Assembly: GCF_019311235.1 (NCBI RefSeq)
Contig: NZ_JAHWDF010000002.1
Coordinates: 62,001-126,000, forward strand
Origin: Mesonia aestuariivivens
GTDB taxonomy: Bacteria > Bacteroidota > Bacteroidia > Flavobacteriales > Flavobacteriaceae
Length of the DNA stretch: 64,000 nt
Direction: 5' to 3'
This document shows, piece by piece, positions 38,371 through 46,890 of the stretch. A program made the translations under genes and the position numbers. The notes under the pieces were generated by a model. It was not told where the DNA came from and did not search any database. It saw only the letters and a program-made list of their open reading frames with translations. How positions within the stretch are numbered: position 1 is the stretch's first letter; the number at the start of each line of letters is the position of its first letter.

Positions 38371-38733
38371 ATGATTGCAACCACAGAAGAAGTATCAGCA
38401 TTAAAAACCTGCTCACAAAAAATAAGAGCCATCCATGATACGATGGATGTATTAAGCGGAAAATGGAAGGTATCTATTATTGCATGCCTATGCTTTCAGC
38501 CTATGCGTTATTCAGATTTATTACGCGAAGTTCAAGGTATTTCTGGTAAAATGTTAAGTAGAGAATTGAAAGATTTAGAGATGAATAAATTAATTCTTAG
38601 AAAAGTTTTAGATACTAAGCCTGTAAGTATTAGCTATGAAATTACTGAATATGGAAAATCTTTAAAACAATTAACAAGCGTTATTGCTGAATGGGGATTA
38701 AATCATCGCGAAGAGATTAAGAAAGACTTTTAG
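38371..38733 (+). CDS. HxlR-family transcriptional regulator
   Basis: A 120-residue winged-helix protein. The family signature is present: Cys14, VLSGKWKVSIIACL (about 28-41), the recognition part RYSDLLREVQGISGKMLSRELKDLE and the wing YEITEYGKSLKQL. HxlR proteins often sense quinones or electrophiles through the N-terminal Cys. Its target is likely the divergent nitroreductase gene. Its 3' end overlaps the convergent acetyltransferase gene by 17 bases. Confidence 0.93.
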   Translation: MIATTEEVSALKTCSQKIRAIHDTMDVLSGKWKVSIIACLCFQPMRYSDLLREVQGISGKMLSRELKDLEMNKLILRKVLDTKPVSISYEITEYGKSLKQLTSVIAEWGLNHREEIKKDF

Positions 38734-39295
38734 TTTCGTTAAGCAATTCCTTAATAACTCTACAAGGATTACCTGCCGCCATTACATTTGCTGCAATATC
38801 TTTAGTCACCACACTTCCAGCACCAATAATGCTGTTATCACCAATAGTGACTCCTGGGCAAATAGTGGTATTGCCGCCAATCCATACATTTTTACCAATA
38901 CGAATTGGGTTTCCTTTTTCAATACCTGTGGCTCTTTTTTCTGCATTTTTAGGATGCACGGCGGTATAAATTTGAACGTTGGGGCCAATCATCGTTTTTG
39001 TTCCAATTTCAATACTTCCCAAATCTAACAACGTACAATTAAAATTAAAAAAAACGCCTTTGCCTGCTTTAATATTATACCCATAATCGCAATAAAAAGG
39101 AGGCTGAATAAAAGTTGCTTTGCTAGAATTAGGCAATAATTTTCTGGTAATTTCTTTTTGTTGCTGAAATTCTTCAGGAGAGTTATGATTGAGCTCGTGT
39201 AATAGTTTTCTGGCAGCTAAACGATCATCACTCAATTGTTTGTCTAGCGGATTAAAATATTCGGACGTAAGCATTTTTTCTTTTTCTGTTTTCAT
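38717..39295 (-). CDS. maa: Hexapeptide-repeat sugar O-acetyltransferase
   Basis: A 192-residue acetyltransferase of the maltose/galactoside type: N-terminal maltose acetyltransferase segment (KMLTSEYFNPLDKQLSDDR), FIQPPFYCDYGYNIKAGKG, then left-handed beta-helix repeats including IGPNVQIYTAVHP (catalytic His) and GKNVWIGGNTTICPGVTIG. It transfers acetyl from acetyl-CoA to a sugar hydroxyl. The exact sugar is uncertain, so the symbol is a family label. It is preceded by a structured repeat only 15 bases upstream of the ATG and overlaps hxlR tail to tail. Confidence 0.88.
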   Translation of the reverse strand: MKTEKEKMLTSEYFNPLDKQLSDDRLAARKLLHELNHNSPEEFQQQKEITRKLLPNSSKATFIQPPFYCDYGYNIKAGKGVFFNFNCTLLDLGSIEIGTKTMIGPNVQIYTAVHPKNAEKRATGIEKGNPIRIGKNVWIGGNTTICPGVTIGDNSIIGAGSVVTKDIAANVMAAGNPCRVIKELLNETKSLS

Positions 39296-39310
39296 TTTTT
39301 TGAAATTTTT

Positions 39311-39413
39311 TGCGTTAGGGATGGAGGCTTTGTTGGAGCTCTTTTAAGATTTCTGCCTACGCAGTAATCTTAAAAAGCGACTGCCGAGAGTCCGACCCGA
39401 TAGGGAAACGCTC
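39311..39413 (+). repeat. Structured intergenic repeat, copy A
   Basis: From GCGTTAGGGATGG to AGGGAAACGCTC. Ends can pair (GCGTT/AACGC). The centre is a long hairpin, CTTTTAAGATT-T-CTGC / GCAG-T-AATCTTAAAAAG (39341-39377). Near the 3' end is CCC-GATA-GGG. It fills the gap between two - strand genes. Confidence 0.7.
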
Positions 39414-39418
39414 TTATT

Positions 39419-40126
39419 TTACAATAGATTTGTAGCATAATTACAAAGCAATGCGATAACAATCGAAATTCCGAAACTTAATAAAGTACCTATTAAAATA
39501 TATTCGGTGAGTTTACGGTCTTTAGATTCAGTTAAATCGCTAAACCTGAAAATAGATTTGGCGGCAATTAAAAAGCCAACGCCTTCCCAATGTTGGCTGG
39601 CAATAAAAACAAATACCAATAGACGTTCTAAAATGCCAATGTATTTCCCTGCATTTTCAAGGGAGTCATTTTTTTCTATTTCAGTATTAGGCCTGTAAAC
39701 CGCTATGAGTGTTTTTATCATAATCGATACCGGTGTGGTTAGAAAAAATGCTCCAGTAGCATAACATAAAAATTCAGATGAAGTATTAAAATGAATAGTT
39801 TCACGCTGAGTTAAAAAGTATAAACCAAATATTACAATAAAATGAAAAAGCTGATCTAGAAAGAAGAGCAGCCTGCGGTTCTTTTCATTTTGAAAGTTAA
39901 GTTTCCAAGCATCAATCCCTAAATGCGTAACTGCAATAATTAAAGGAATATACCACAAACTTAAATTCCATATCAAAAGAAAAGTAAGTAACAAATGAAT
40001 GCCTACATGAAGGTAAAGTTTGTTAGACGTTAATTTTTTATGTTCTTTTTCTTTTACCCAAGCATAAGGTTGAAACAAGAAATCTCCCAGTAAATGCGCT
40101 AAAATAAGTTGAAGCAAAAGCATCAT
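39419..40126 (-). CDS. DUF3307 membrane protein
   Basis: A 235-residue inner-membrane protein with six or so helices. The N-terminus LILAHLLGDFLFQPYAWVKEKEH with the polar HxxxD pair, and LYLHVGIHLLLTF, mark DUF3307. Function unknown. It overlaps the SatD gene by 4 bases, a pairing that recurs in Flavobacteriaceae, so the two probably act together. Confidence 0.88.
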   Translation of the reverse strand: MMLLLQLILAHLLGDFLFQPYAWVKEKEHKKLTSNKLYLHVGIHLLLTFLLIWNLSLWYIPLIIAVTHLGIDAWKLNFQNEKNRRLLFFLDQLFHFIVIFGLYFLTQRETIHFNTSSEFLCYATGAFFLTTPVSIMIKTLIAVYRPNTEIEKNDSLENAGKYIGILERLLVFVFIASQHWEGVGFLIAAKSIFRFSDLTESKDRKLTEYILIGTLLSFGISIVIALLCNYATNLL

Positions 40127-40737
40127 AATAGTTTTATTATTTTTTCTCTAAATATTAGGTCGAAATCTTCTAACTGACTTAAAGCTGCACGTTTTTGACG
40201 TTCACTTACGGTGTTTTGTTTAATACCAATAAGTTCTCCTAATTGCTGCTGATTCATTTCTGGGTTTTCTATACTTAATTTAACTATTTCTGCTGAATTG
40301 GTTGTCCAATGATCCATTGCCAATAAAGTTAGTTGAAAATACACATTTAATTCGAAATCTAAACTCGATTTTGCTGTGTTAATGAGTAAATTACTTTTCT
40401 CTCGCTTCAGCTTTTCAAATACATCGCCAGAACGTATAAAGGCACTTCCGTTAGCTTCAGAAATATTTTTGGCGCTGTAAGTTTTCTCGCCAATGCCAAT
40501 AGCCATTCTTGCATCTAAATCTTTATGTGTTTTTAGGCAGGCTTTAATATAAACACATTTCCAAAAAGCATCAAGCGGATCTTTAATTTCTATTTGAAAA
40601 CTATCACCTCTAAAAATTTCCCAATCGGTTTGTTCTTCTCCCAAAACCTGAAGCGTAGCACGAATCTGCGCCAAATAGGCTTTAGGCAGTTTTATTGATT
40701 GTGAATTAATTATATCTCCTGTTATTATACTAATCAT
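40123..40737 (-). CDS. SatD-family protein with C-terminal HTH
   Basis: A 204-residue protein: SatD-like N-terminal domain (ISIITGDIINSQ and FRGDSFQIEI, patterns shared with nucleotide cyclase-like folds) and a C-terminal helix-turn-helix (about 158-182, NQQQLGELIGIKQNTVSERQ). SatD was named in the streptococcal satCDE acid-tolerance locus. Here the HTH and three spaced operators right before the start point to self-regulation. It shares a transcript with the DUF3307 gene. Confidence 0.85.
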   Translation of the reverse strand: MISIITGDIINSQSIKLPKAYLAQIRATLQVLGEEQTDWEIFRGDSFQIEIKDPLDAFWKCVYIKACLKTHKDLDARMAIGIGEKTYSAKNISEANGSAFIRSGDVFEKLKREKSNLLINTAKSSLDFELNVYFQLTLLAMDHWTTNSAEIVKLSIENPEMNQQQLGELIGIKQNTVSERQKRAALSQLEDFDLIFREKIIKLL

Positions 40738-40745
40738 AATTCAAA

Positions 40746-40821
40746 TATCGTTAAAAAAAGCGATAAAAACAAATATCGTTACAAAAGACGATAAGTTTAT
40801 TTATCGTTATAAAAGGCGATA
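40746..40821. promoter_or_regulatory. Triple 20-bp palindromic operator upstream of satD
   Basis: Three imperfect palindromes of the form TATCGTTA-N7-CGATA at 40746-40765, 40774-40793 and 40802-40821. They have exactly 28-bp spacing and 8-bp unrelated spacers. The first begins 9 bases upstream of the satD ATG. Conservation of both arms with a variable centre is typical of sites for a dimeric HTH protein. Confidence 0.75.
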
Positions 40822-40941
40822 TTTTAAATTATATATAAGATTTAAAAGCTAGTTATTCAAATCAATTATTTAGTATTAATTGAAAAGTGTTAAATCTGAA
40901 AACTATATGAGCAAAGATCTATAATTTAATAGCGTATCCAG

Positions 40942-40949
40942 TAAATTTG
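40942..40949 (+). promoter_or_regulatory. -7 promoter element of cydAB
   Basis: TAAATTTG is an exact TANNTTTG, 24 bases before the cydA ATG. No convincing -33. Confidence 0.45.
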
Positions 40950-40973
40950 TAAGAAATAAAATATTCAATTTTT

Positions 40974-42275
40974 ATGGAGAATTTAGAGGCCGCAAGGTTG
41001 CAAATGGCTATAACACTTATTTTCCACATTGTGTTTGCTTGCATAGGAATGGTGATGCCATTTTTTATGATTATTTCTCACTATAAGTGGTTAAAAACTA
41101 GAAAAAAAGTCTACTTAACACTTACTAAAGCTTGGCAGCGCGGTGTAGCAATTTTTTTTGTGACTGGAGCTGTTTCTGGTACAGCGCTTTCTTTTGAACT
41201 AGGTTTACTTTGGCCAGAGTTTATGAAACACGCCGGTCCCATTATTGGGATGCCATTTTCTTTAGAAGGCGCCGCTTTTTTTGTAGAAGCCATTGCTTTA
41301 GGTTTTTATTTGTATGGTTGGCAAAAATTACCCGAGAAATTTCATTGGTTTACCGGAGTAATTATTGGTATTTCGGGGGTGATGTCTGGTATTTTAGTAG
41401 TTGCTGCTAACGGTTGGATGAATTCACCTTCAGGTTTTACTTATGAAAACGGAGTTTTTTCAAACATCGATCCCATTGCTGCAATGCTTAATGGAGCTTG
41501 GTTTACCCAAGCTTTACATATGACATTGGCCGCTTTTGTAGCTACAGGTTTTGCAGTTGCTGGAATTCATGCGTATCAAGTTTATAGAGGAAGAAATGTA
41601 GAATTACATAAAAAAGCATTTCGAATTGCCATAATTTTTGCTTCAATTGCAGCTTTATTACAACCTATAAGTGGAGATATCTCTGCAAAAGATGTAGCTG
41701 AGCGTCAACCCGCAAAACTCGCAGCTTTAGAGGCGCACTATGAAACTGAAAAAGGTGCTCCGCTTTATATTGGCGGAATTGTAGATGAAGAAAATCAAGA
41801 AGTGAATTATAAAATTGAAATTCCAAAAGCACTTTCATTCTTAGCTTTTGGAGATTTTGATGCAGAGGTTAAAGGACTAAATGATTTCCCCAAAGATGAA
41901 CAGCCACCGGTGGCAATTGTGCATTACGCATTTCAGATAATGGTTGGTATTGGCACCTTATTAGCGATTGTAGGATTAGTTTACTTGCTAAGTTTAAGAT
42001 TTAAAACTTGGCAACATAACCGAAAGTTTTGGTTACTATTCACACTTATGGCACCACTAGGTTATATTGCCTTAGAGGCAGGTTGGATCGTTACCGAAGT
42101 AGGAAGACAACCTTGGATTATCTATCAAGTCATGAAAACTAAAGATGCGGTAACACCAATGCCTGGTATTTTTTATAGTTTAATCACTTATACTTCAATT
42201 TATATTGTACTTACCTGCGTGGTAAGTTGGCTATTAGCGCGCCAAATTAAAGTGTTGAACCAAAACGAAGATTAG
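40974..42275 (+). CDS. cydA: Cytochrome bd oxidase subunit I
   Basis: A 433-residue inner-membrane protein with about nine helices. Haem ligands and proton-path residues are visible: His18 in ARLQMAITLIFH (b595 or d side), E98 and E105 in FSLEGAAFFVEA, a further His in QALHMTLA, and the conserved GWIVTEVGRQPW. The short length shows a short Q-loop type. With CydB it oxidises quinol and reduces oxygen to water, with high oxygen affinity. Operon with cydB and a DUF423 gene. Confidence 0.96.
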   Translation: MENLEAARLQMAITLIFHIVFACIGMVMPFFMIISHYKWLKTRKKVYLTLTKAWQRGVAIFFVTGAVSGTALSFELGLLWPEFMKHAGPIIGMPFSLEGAAFFVEAIALGFYLYGWQKLPEKFHWFTGVIIGISGVMSGILVVAANGWMNSPSGFTYENGVFSNIDPIAAMLNGAWFTQALHMTLAAFVATGFAVAGIHAYQVYRGRNVELHKKAFRIAIIFASIAALLQPISGDISAKDVAERQPAKLAALEAHYETEKGAPLYIGGIVDEENQEVNYKIEIPKALSFLAFGDFDAEVKGLNDFPKDEQPPVAIVHYAFQIMVGIGTLLAIVGLVYLLSLRFKTWQHNRKFWLLFTLMAPLGYIALEAGWIVTEVGRQPWIIYQVMKTKDAVTPMPGIFYSLITYTSIYIVLTCVVSWLLARQIKVLNQNED

Positions 42276-42276
42276 T

Positions 42277-43296
42277 ATGTTAACCGTAGTTTTATTTTTC
42301 TTATTTTTTTCTCTATTTCTTTATGTTTTGTTGGCAGGAGCAGATTTTGGTGGCGGAATTATAGAGCTTTTTTCTTCTTCTAAAAATCAGGAGAAAACCA
42401 AACAAACCATTTATCGAGTAATGGGACCCATTTGGGAAGCAAATCATATTTGGATTATCATTTTAATCGTAATTATGTGGATTGCCTTTCCGCAGTATTT
42501 CAATATTTTTGTCGTGTATTTACATATCCCAATCACTCTAATGCTATTAGGGATTACCATTCGTGGTCTGGCGTTTATTTTTAGACATTATGATGCTGTA
42601 AAAGGAAGATCTCAGGGTTCTTATAATGCACTTTTTAAATTAGGAAGTATTTTGAGTCCGTTATTTTTAGGAATTGTTTTTGGAGGTTTAGTAGGCGGAA
42701 ATATTAATTTATTTTCAGAAAATCCTAACTTGACTTTTAAAGAAATTTATATAGATGGATGGTTTAATATTTTTTCATTATTAATAGGTTTTTTTTATAT
42801 CGTACTTTGTGCTTTTATTGCTGCTAACTTTTTAATAGGAGAGGCAGGAGATGATGAAGAATTAAATTTATACCGAAAAAAAGCAAGTTATTCTACCGTT
42901 ATATTAGTGCTTACCGGTTTACTAATTTTGATTTATGGCTATTTTAATGAGATTGCATTTGTGATAGATTTTATTGAAAATACATATTCATTAATTGCAG
43001 TGGGTATTTCTGGTTTAGTGTTAGTTCCGCTTTGGAAAATGATTAAGCTGAAGCGAAAAGCTTGGGCTAGGGTTTTAGCTGGAGTTCAAGTTTTACTTAT
43101 TGTATCTGCAGCAATGTTGGCTCACTTTCCTGATGTGATTATTACTTCAACAAAAGAAATTAGTATGTTAGATGGCGTAGCGCCAGATAGTGTGATTACC
43201 GTTTTAGGAGTTGCTTTACTAATTGGAGGTAGTTTTATATTACCAGGTCTTTACCACTTAATGAAATCTTTTCAATTAATAAAATTATTTAAATAA
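42277..43296 (+). CDS. cydB: Cytochrome bd oxidase subunit II
   Basis: A 339-residue membrane protein with the CydB start block LAGADFGGGIIELF and GPIWEANHIWIIILIVIMW. It begins one base after the cydA stop and overlaps the next gene by one base. It is the partner of CydA in the bd complex. Confidence 0.95.
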   Translation: MLTVVLFFLFFSLFLYVLLAGADFGGGIIELFSSSKNQEKTKQTIYRVMGPIWEANHIWIIILIVIMWIAFPQYFNIFVVYLHIPITLMLLGITIRGLAFIFRHYDAVKGRSQGSYNALFKLGSILSPLFLGIVFGGLVGGNINLFSENPNLTFKEIYIDGWFNIFSLLIGFFYIVLCAFIAANFLIGEAGDDEELNLYRKKASYSTVILVLTGLLILIYGYFNEIAFVIDFIENTYSLIAVGISGLVLVPLWKMIKLKRKAWARVLAGVQVLLIVSAAMLAHFPDVIITSTKEISMLDGVAPDSVITVLGVALLIGGSFILPGLYHLMKSFQLIKLFK

Positions 43297-43697
43297 TGAT
43301 AAAAGAGATTACCTTAGTTGCCGGAGCATTATTTGGAATACTGGCTATTGTTCTGGGTGCTTTTGCAGCGCACGCTTTAAAGAAAAAGTTTACTGAAGAG
43401 CAATTAAAAAGTTTTGAAACGGGAGTGAAATACCAAATGTATCATGCAATTTTATTGGTAATAATTGGCTTAAATTTTCCGCTAGTGAATACATTAGAAC
43501 TTGTTATGGTAGCTTTTATAATTATAGGAGTAGTGCTATTTTCTTTTAGTATTTATGGATTGTGTATTTCTTCCAGCAACGGAAATAAAATAAAAGTCTT
43601 GGGACCCATCACTCCGCTAGGAGGACTTTGTTTAATTATTGGTTGGGTTTTAATGCTCGTGGTGTTCTTAGATTATGGTAAGTATTTGGGAGCATAA
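43296..43697 (+). CDS. DUF423 membrane protein
   Basis: A 133-residue protein with four membrane helices. The start LVAGALFGILAIVLGAFAAHALKKK is the DUF423 signature (YgdD-like). Function unknown. It overlaps cydB by one base, so it is co-expressed with the oxidase. Confidence 0.88.
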   Translation: MIKEITLVAGALFGILAIVLGAFAAHALKKKFTEEQLKSFETGVKYQMYHAILLVIIGLNFPLVNTLELVMVAFIIIGVVLFSFSIYGLCISSSNGNKIKVLGPITPLGGLCLIIGWVLMLVVFLDYGKYLGA

Positions 43698-43705
43698 GCG
43701 GTTAT

Positions 43706-43758
43706 CTTAACTTTTATTTTTTTTAAAATCTTAATGATTTAAAAAAATAAAAGTTAAG
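43706..43758 (+). terminator. Long AT-rich hairpin after the cyd operon
   Basis: CTTAACTTTTATTTTTTT pairs with AAAAAAATAAAAGTTAAG around a short centre, about 20 bp of stem. It is very AT-rich, so it may act together with the next hairpin. Confidence 0.55.
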
Positions 43759-43768
43759 AGATTTACAT

Positions 43769-43801
43769 AAAAAAATTCCTTATTTTCATAAGGAGTTTTT
43801 T
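43769..43801. terminator. Bidirectional terminator
   Basis: AAAAATTCCTTA/TAAGGAGTTTTT with a 6-base loop and T/A runs on both sides, one mismatch. It lies between the convergent DUF423 gene and the - strand lipoprotein gene. Confidence 0.7.
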
Positions 43802-43820
43802 ATTTTATAAAAACGAGAAA

Positions 43821-44210
43821 TTATCTACTTAACTCAAGCACTTGAACGCTTTCACTACCGTCGGTAGATTTCCAAACTTGCTTTTTATATTTATCATTTA
43901 CAATGATCCAAGTTTTGTTAAATGCAGATTCATCTTTTTCATTAGCATTTTTAATAATGATATAATCTTCATTAAATTCATAATTAAAATCAGACTGATC
44001 TTTAAAATCATTCTGAACAACATTATAATTTATATCTTTAGTTCCTTTTCCTTTTTTCTTAAAGGTAATAGAACCAATATTTTTTGAAATTGTATTTTGA
44101 CCTTTGTTATTAATCACTTCGTATTTATCAATATTCCAAGTATTCACAATGTTAGGAGAACAACTTGCTAAAAAAATAATGGCTACTAAAACTAAAAATT
44201 TGCTTTTCAT
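43821..44210 (-). CDS. Lipocalin-like lipoprotein
   Basis: A 129-residue lipoprotein (LASCSPN, Cys17). The pattern NTWNIDKYEV near the start, alternating strands, and the ending WKSTDGSESVQVLELSR fit the small lipocalin-like families of Bacteroidota. The ligand is unknown. Single gene. Confidence 0.7.
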   Translation of the reverse strand: MKSKFLVLVAIIFLASCSPNIVNTWNIDKYEVINNKGQNTISKNIGSITFKKKGKGTKDINYNVVQNDFKDQSDFNYEFNEDYIIIKNANEKDESAFNKTWIIVNDKYKKQVWKSTDGSESVQVLELSR

Positions 44211-44283
44211 AATTTAATTTTGTTTGAAACAAAAAAACGATAATAAATTTATGTAAACCGTTGGTTTTACAGAGATTTAACTT

Positions 44284-44835
44284 TTAGTCATTTAGTTCTA
44301 CCTGTACACGATATTGCTCCAAATCATTTTGAAATTCAGCAGAAGAAAAGTCAATATGGTGAAATTCTTCATCTCTTTTTCTTTTCAATTGGGTACGTTT
44401 CATACTTTTTAGAAAACGAAGAACACTTTTACGGCGTGATAAAATAAGACCAGGAACTTTCATACTATTTCCGTCTTTATCTTTGGCTACCATCGTAATA
44501 TAAGAAGAGTTGCAATGCTTACTTTCTCCCGTCTGTATGTTTTCTGCTTCGACACGAATCCCAATAACCATCGAGCTATTGCCAACATAATTTACAGAAG
44601 CTTTCATCGTAACGAGTTCTCCAATTTCAATCGGTCTTAAAAAATCCACCGTATCTACACTGGCCGTCACACAATATTGTCTACTATGTTTAGATGCGCA
44701 AGCAAATGCAATTTGATCTAGTAGCGATAAAATATAACCCCCATGAATTTTACCATTAAAATTAGAGTGGGAAGGAAGCATCAATTCAGAAATGATCACT
44801 TCAGATTCAGAAACATGTTTAAATTCTTTATCCAT
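44284..44835 (-). CDS. Acyl-CoA thioesterase (YciA/BACH hotdog)
   Basis: A 183-residue hotdog protein: NFNGKIHGGYILSLLDQIAF (family active-site region with Asp), ASVDTVDFLRPIEIGELV and VRVE-type strand IGIRVEAENIQTG. These enzymes hydrolyse acyl-CoA to free acid and CoA. The C-terminal basic tail (KRTQLKRKRDEE) is longer than in YciA. A structured repeat ends 20 bases upstream of the ATG. Confidence 0.9.
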   Translation of the reverse strand: MDKEFKHVSESEVIISELMLPSHSNFNGKIHGGYILSLLDQIAFACASKHSRQYCVTASVDTVDFLRPIEIGELVTMKASVNYVGNSSMVIGIRVEAENIQTGESKHCNSSYITMVAKDKDGNSMKVPGLILSRRKSVLRFLKSMKRTQLKRKRDEEFHHIDFSSAEFQNDLEQYRVQVELND

Positions 44836-44855
44836 AAATAGATTTAATTAATTTT

Positions 44856-44946
44856 GGGCGCAACCCTAACGGGTCGGGCTTTTAGCTATATCTTTTTTTG
44901 CCATTTGCTAAAGCAAAAAAAGGATGCCGCTACAATCCCTTGCGCA
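44856..44946 (-). repeat. Structured intergenic repeat, copy B
   Basis: On the - strand it runs from GCGCAAGGGATTG to AGGGTTGCGCCC. Ends pair as GCGCAA/TTGCGC, where copies A and D have GCGTT/AACGC. Central hairpin CTTTTTTTGC/GCAAAAAAAG; 3' hairpin CCC-GTTA-GGG. Confidence 0.7.
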
Positions 44947-45097
44947 ATGTAAAGGTAAAAGTTTGAAAGCTGGAAGTCGACAATTCTTTATAAAAAATTA
45001 AAATTGTATGATCAATATTAAATTTCGTTGATTTTGATATTTAATACATTAGTTCAACTAGTATTATGTTTCAAAAAAAATGTCATAGTATTAATAA

Positions 45098-45463
45098 CTA
45101 CCTTCTAAAATGTGGTGATTGTGAAAGTTCAACATCGGTCACAAAATACTTGGTGTCTCCCCAAATGGTGAAAGTTCCAAATCTTTCTATATAAGTGAGT
45201 TTTACATATTCACCTTGATATTCTTTTAGTTTTTCAATCACATCATCATCTTTATCTAATACCGAAAAACTGAAAATTTGTGCACCGCTAATCCCTTGAC
45301 TTATTTGTCCTTCCCAAGTTTTAACGATTGCACCACGATTACTAAATTTTATCAATTCTCCAGCACGTGTACCTTCACTATAAGGAACAAAATAAATAAA
45401 AGCATAATAGGCAATAGCAAGAACCGCAATTCCTAGCAAAACGTAAGTTAAAATTTTTTTCAT
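45098..45463 (-). CDS. Small membrane-anchored protein, unknown
   Basis: A 121-residue protein with one N-terminal membrane helix (about 5-27) and a small beta-rich outer domain (FSNRGAIVKTWEGQISQG). Similar Bacteroidota proteins are often mislabelled as 6-phosphogluconate dehydrogenase, but there is no Rossmann motif here. It overlaps rmuC by 4 bases (ATGA). Confidence 0.75.
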   Translation of the reverse strand: MKKILTYVLLGIAVLAIAYYAFIYFVPYSEGTRAGELIKFSNRGAIVKTWEGQISQGISGAQIFSFSVLDKDDDVIEKLKEYQGEYVKLTYIERFGTFTIWGDTKYFVTDVELSQSPHFRR

Positions 45464-46788
45464 AAGTCTGTATGGTTTGTAACCGATTGATCGATTAGTT
45501 TAGCATCTATTTGTTTACTGGCTTTGGCGCCCAATTCTTTTAATTTTTCAACACGTTTTACCAAATTACCTTTTCCTGTGAGTTTTTTCATGGCTTTGTC
45601 GTAAGTGTTTTGCACCGTGCCTATTTGATTGCCTACTTTTTTTAATTCTTCGGTTAAATTTACGAATGAATCGTATAAAGCTCCCGCTTGAGAAGCAATT
45701 TCTATAGCGTTTTGTTTTTGTTTTTCATTTTGCCACATACTATCAATAGTTTTTAAAACTGCTAATAATGTGGTAGGCGTGACCAAAATAATATTTTTAT
45801 CAAAGGCATCACCGTAAAGTTGTGGATATTCGTTAGATGCTACGGCAAAAGCAGCTTCAATGGGTATAAAAAGTAACACAAAATCTGGACTTTCCATCTC
45901 GTAAAGCTGATGGTAATTTTTCTTACTCAATTCATCTACACGGTTTTTAACCGCAATTATGTGCTTTTTAAGATGAAGAGGTTTAAGTGAATCATCGGTT
46001 TCATTTACATAACGCTCATAAGCGTTTAATGAAACCTTGGCATCTATAATTATTTTTTTATCTCCAGGAAGTTTAATAACAACATCAGGCATAACACGTT
46101 TACCTTCTTCGGTTCTAAAATTTTGCTGAACAAAATATTCACTGTTTTTTTGCAATCCGCTACGTTCTAGAACACGCTCCAAAATCATTTCGCCCCAATT
46201 CCCTTGCATTTTGCTATCTCCTTTTAATGCTCTGGTAAGATTAGTAGCTTCTTCGCTTATTTTTAAATTTTGCTCGTTAAGAAACTGCAATTGTTTACTT
46301 AGTTCAGCATTTATTTTTACCGAATTCATGCTGTTTTTTTCTACTTTTTCTTCAAATATTTTTATTTTCTCTTGAAGCGGATTTAAAATATGTTGAATAT
46401 TCTCTTTATTTTGATTGGAGAATTTCTGAGAGTTTTGATCAAAAATTTTATGCGCTAAATTTTCAAATTCTTTCTGAAACTTTTCTTGCAGTTGATTTAC
46501 TTCTTGTTTTTGTTCGTTATTACGCTGCTGAAGATTTTCAAACTCCACATTTTTACGAGTGAGTTCATCTTTAAAAAAGTCTTTTTCACTTCTTAAATTT
46601 TCACGTTCTTGCTTAATTTCTTGCAGATTTTTATCAATATTTTCAACTTGAATTCGGTAATTAGCAACTTCACTTTCCAAACTTTTTTGTAGGGATTGCT
46701 GCTTTAGCTTACCTAAATTCTTACCAATAAAAATACCAACGATTAGCATCACAAGCGCAATAACGCCTACTATAATGTACTCTATCAT
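45460..46788 (-). CDS. rmuC: DNA recombination protein RmuC
   Basis: A 442-residue protein: one N-terminal membrane helix (1-22), a long coiled coil (about 30-185) and the RmuC nuclease-like core (GNWGEMILERVLERSGL, MPDVVIKLPGDKKIIIDAKVSL with the D-x-K pair, PDFVLLFIPIEAAF). RmuC limits DNA inversion at short inverted repeats. It shares an operon with the small membrane protein downstream. Confidence 0.93.
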   Translation of the reverse strand: MIEYIIVGVIALVMLIVGIFIGKNLGKLKQQSLQKSLESEVANYRIQVENIDKNLQEIKQERENLRSEKDFFKDELTRKNVEFENLQQRNNEQKQEVNQLQEKFQKEFENLAHKIFDQNSQKFSNQNKENIQHILNPLQEKIKIFEEKVEKNSMNSVKINAELSKQLQFLNEQNLKISEEATNLTRALKGDSKMQGNWGEMILERVLERSGLQKNSEYFVQQNFRTEEGKRVMPDVVIKLPGDKKIIIDAKVSLNAYERYVNETDDSLKPLHLKKHIIAVKNRVDELSKKNYHQLYEMESPDFVLLFIPIEAAFAVASNEYPQLYGDAFDKNIILVTPTTLLAVLKTIDSMWQNEKQKQNAIEIASQAGALYDSFVNLTEELKKVGNQIGTVQNTYDKAMKKLTGKGNLVKRVEKLKELGAKASKQIDAKLIDQSVTNHTDL

Positions 46789-46801
46789 ACAAGATTTTTT
46801 T

Positions 46802-46809
46802 CAAATTTA
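46802..46809 (-). promoter_or_regulatory. -7 promoter element of rmuC
   Basis: CAAATTTA on the + strand is TAAATTTG on the - strand, an exact TANNTTTG, 13 bases upstream of the start. No clear -33. Confidence 0.35.
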
Positions 46810-46890
46810 CATAAAATTAGTTCAGAATAGTAAAAACCATCTTGAATTAGGTGAGTAAGAAAATTTCAAGAACTGCCTAAAAAACCATAG

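Noticed and set aside
39341-39377. tRNA-like or terminator hairpin
   Set aside because: No tRNA cloverleaf is present and there is no T tail in the right place; the hairpin is the centre of a repeat copy.
40746-40821. Short CRISPR-like array
   Set aside because: Units are imperfect palindromes with 8-bp spacers, next to an HTH gene and without cas genes; an operator array explains them better.
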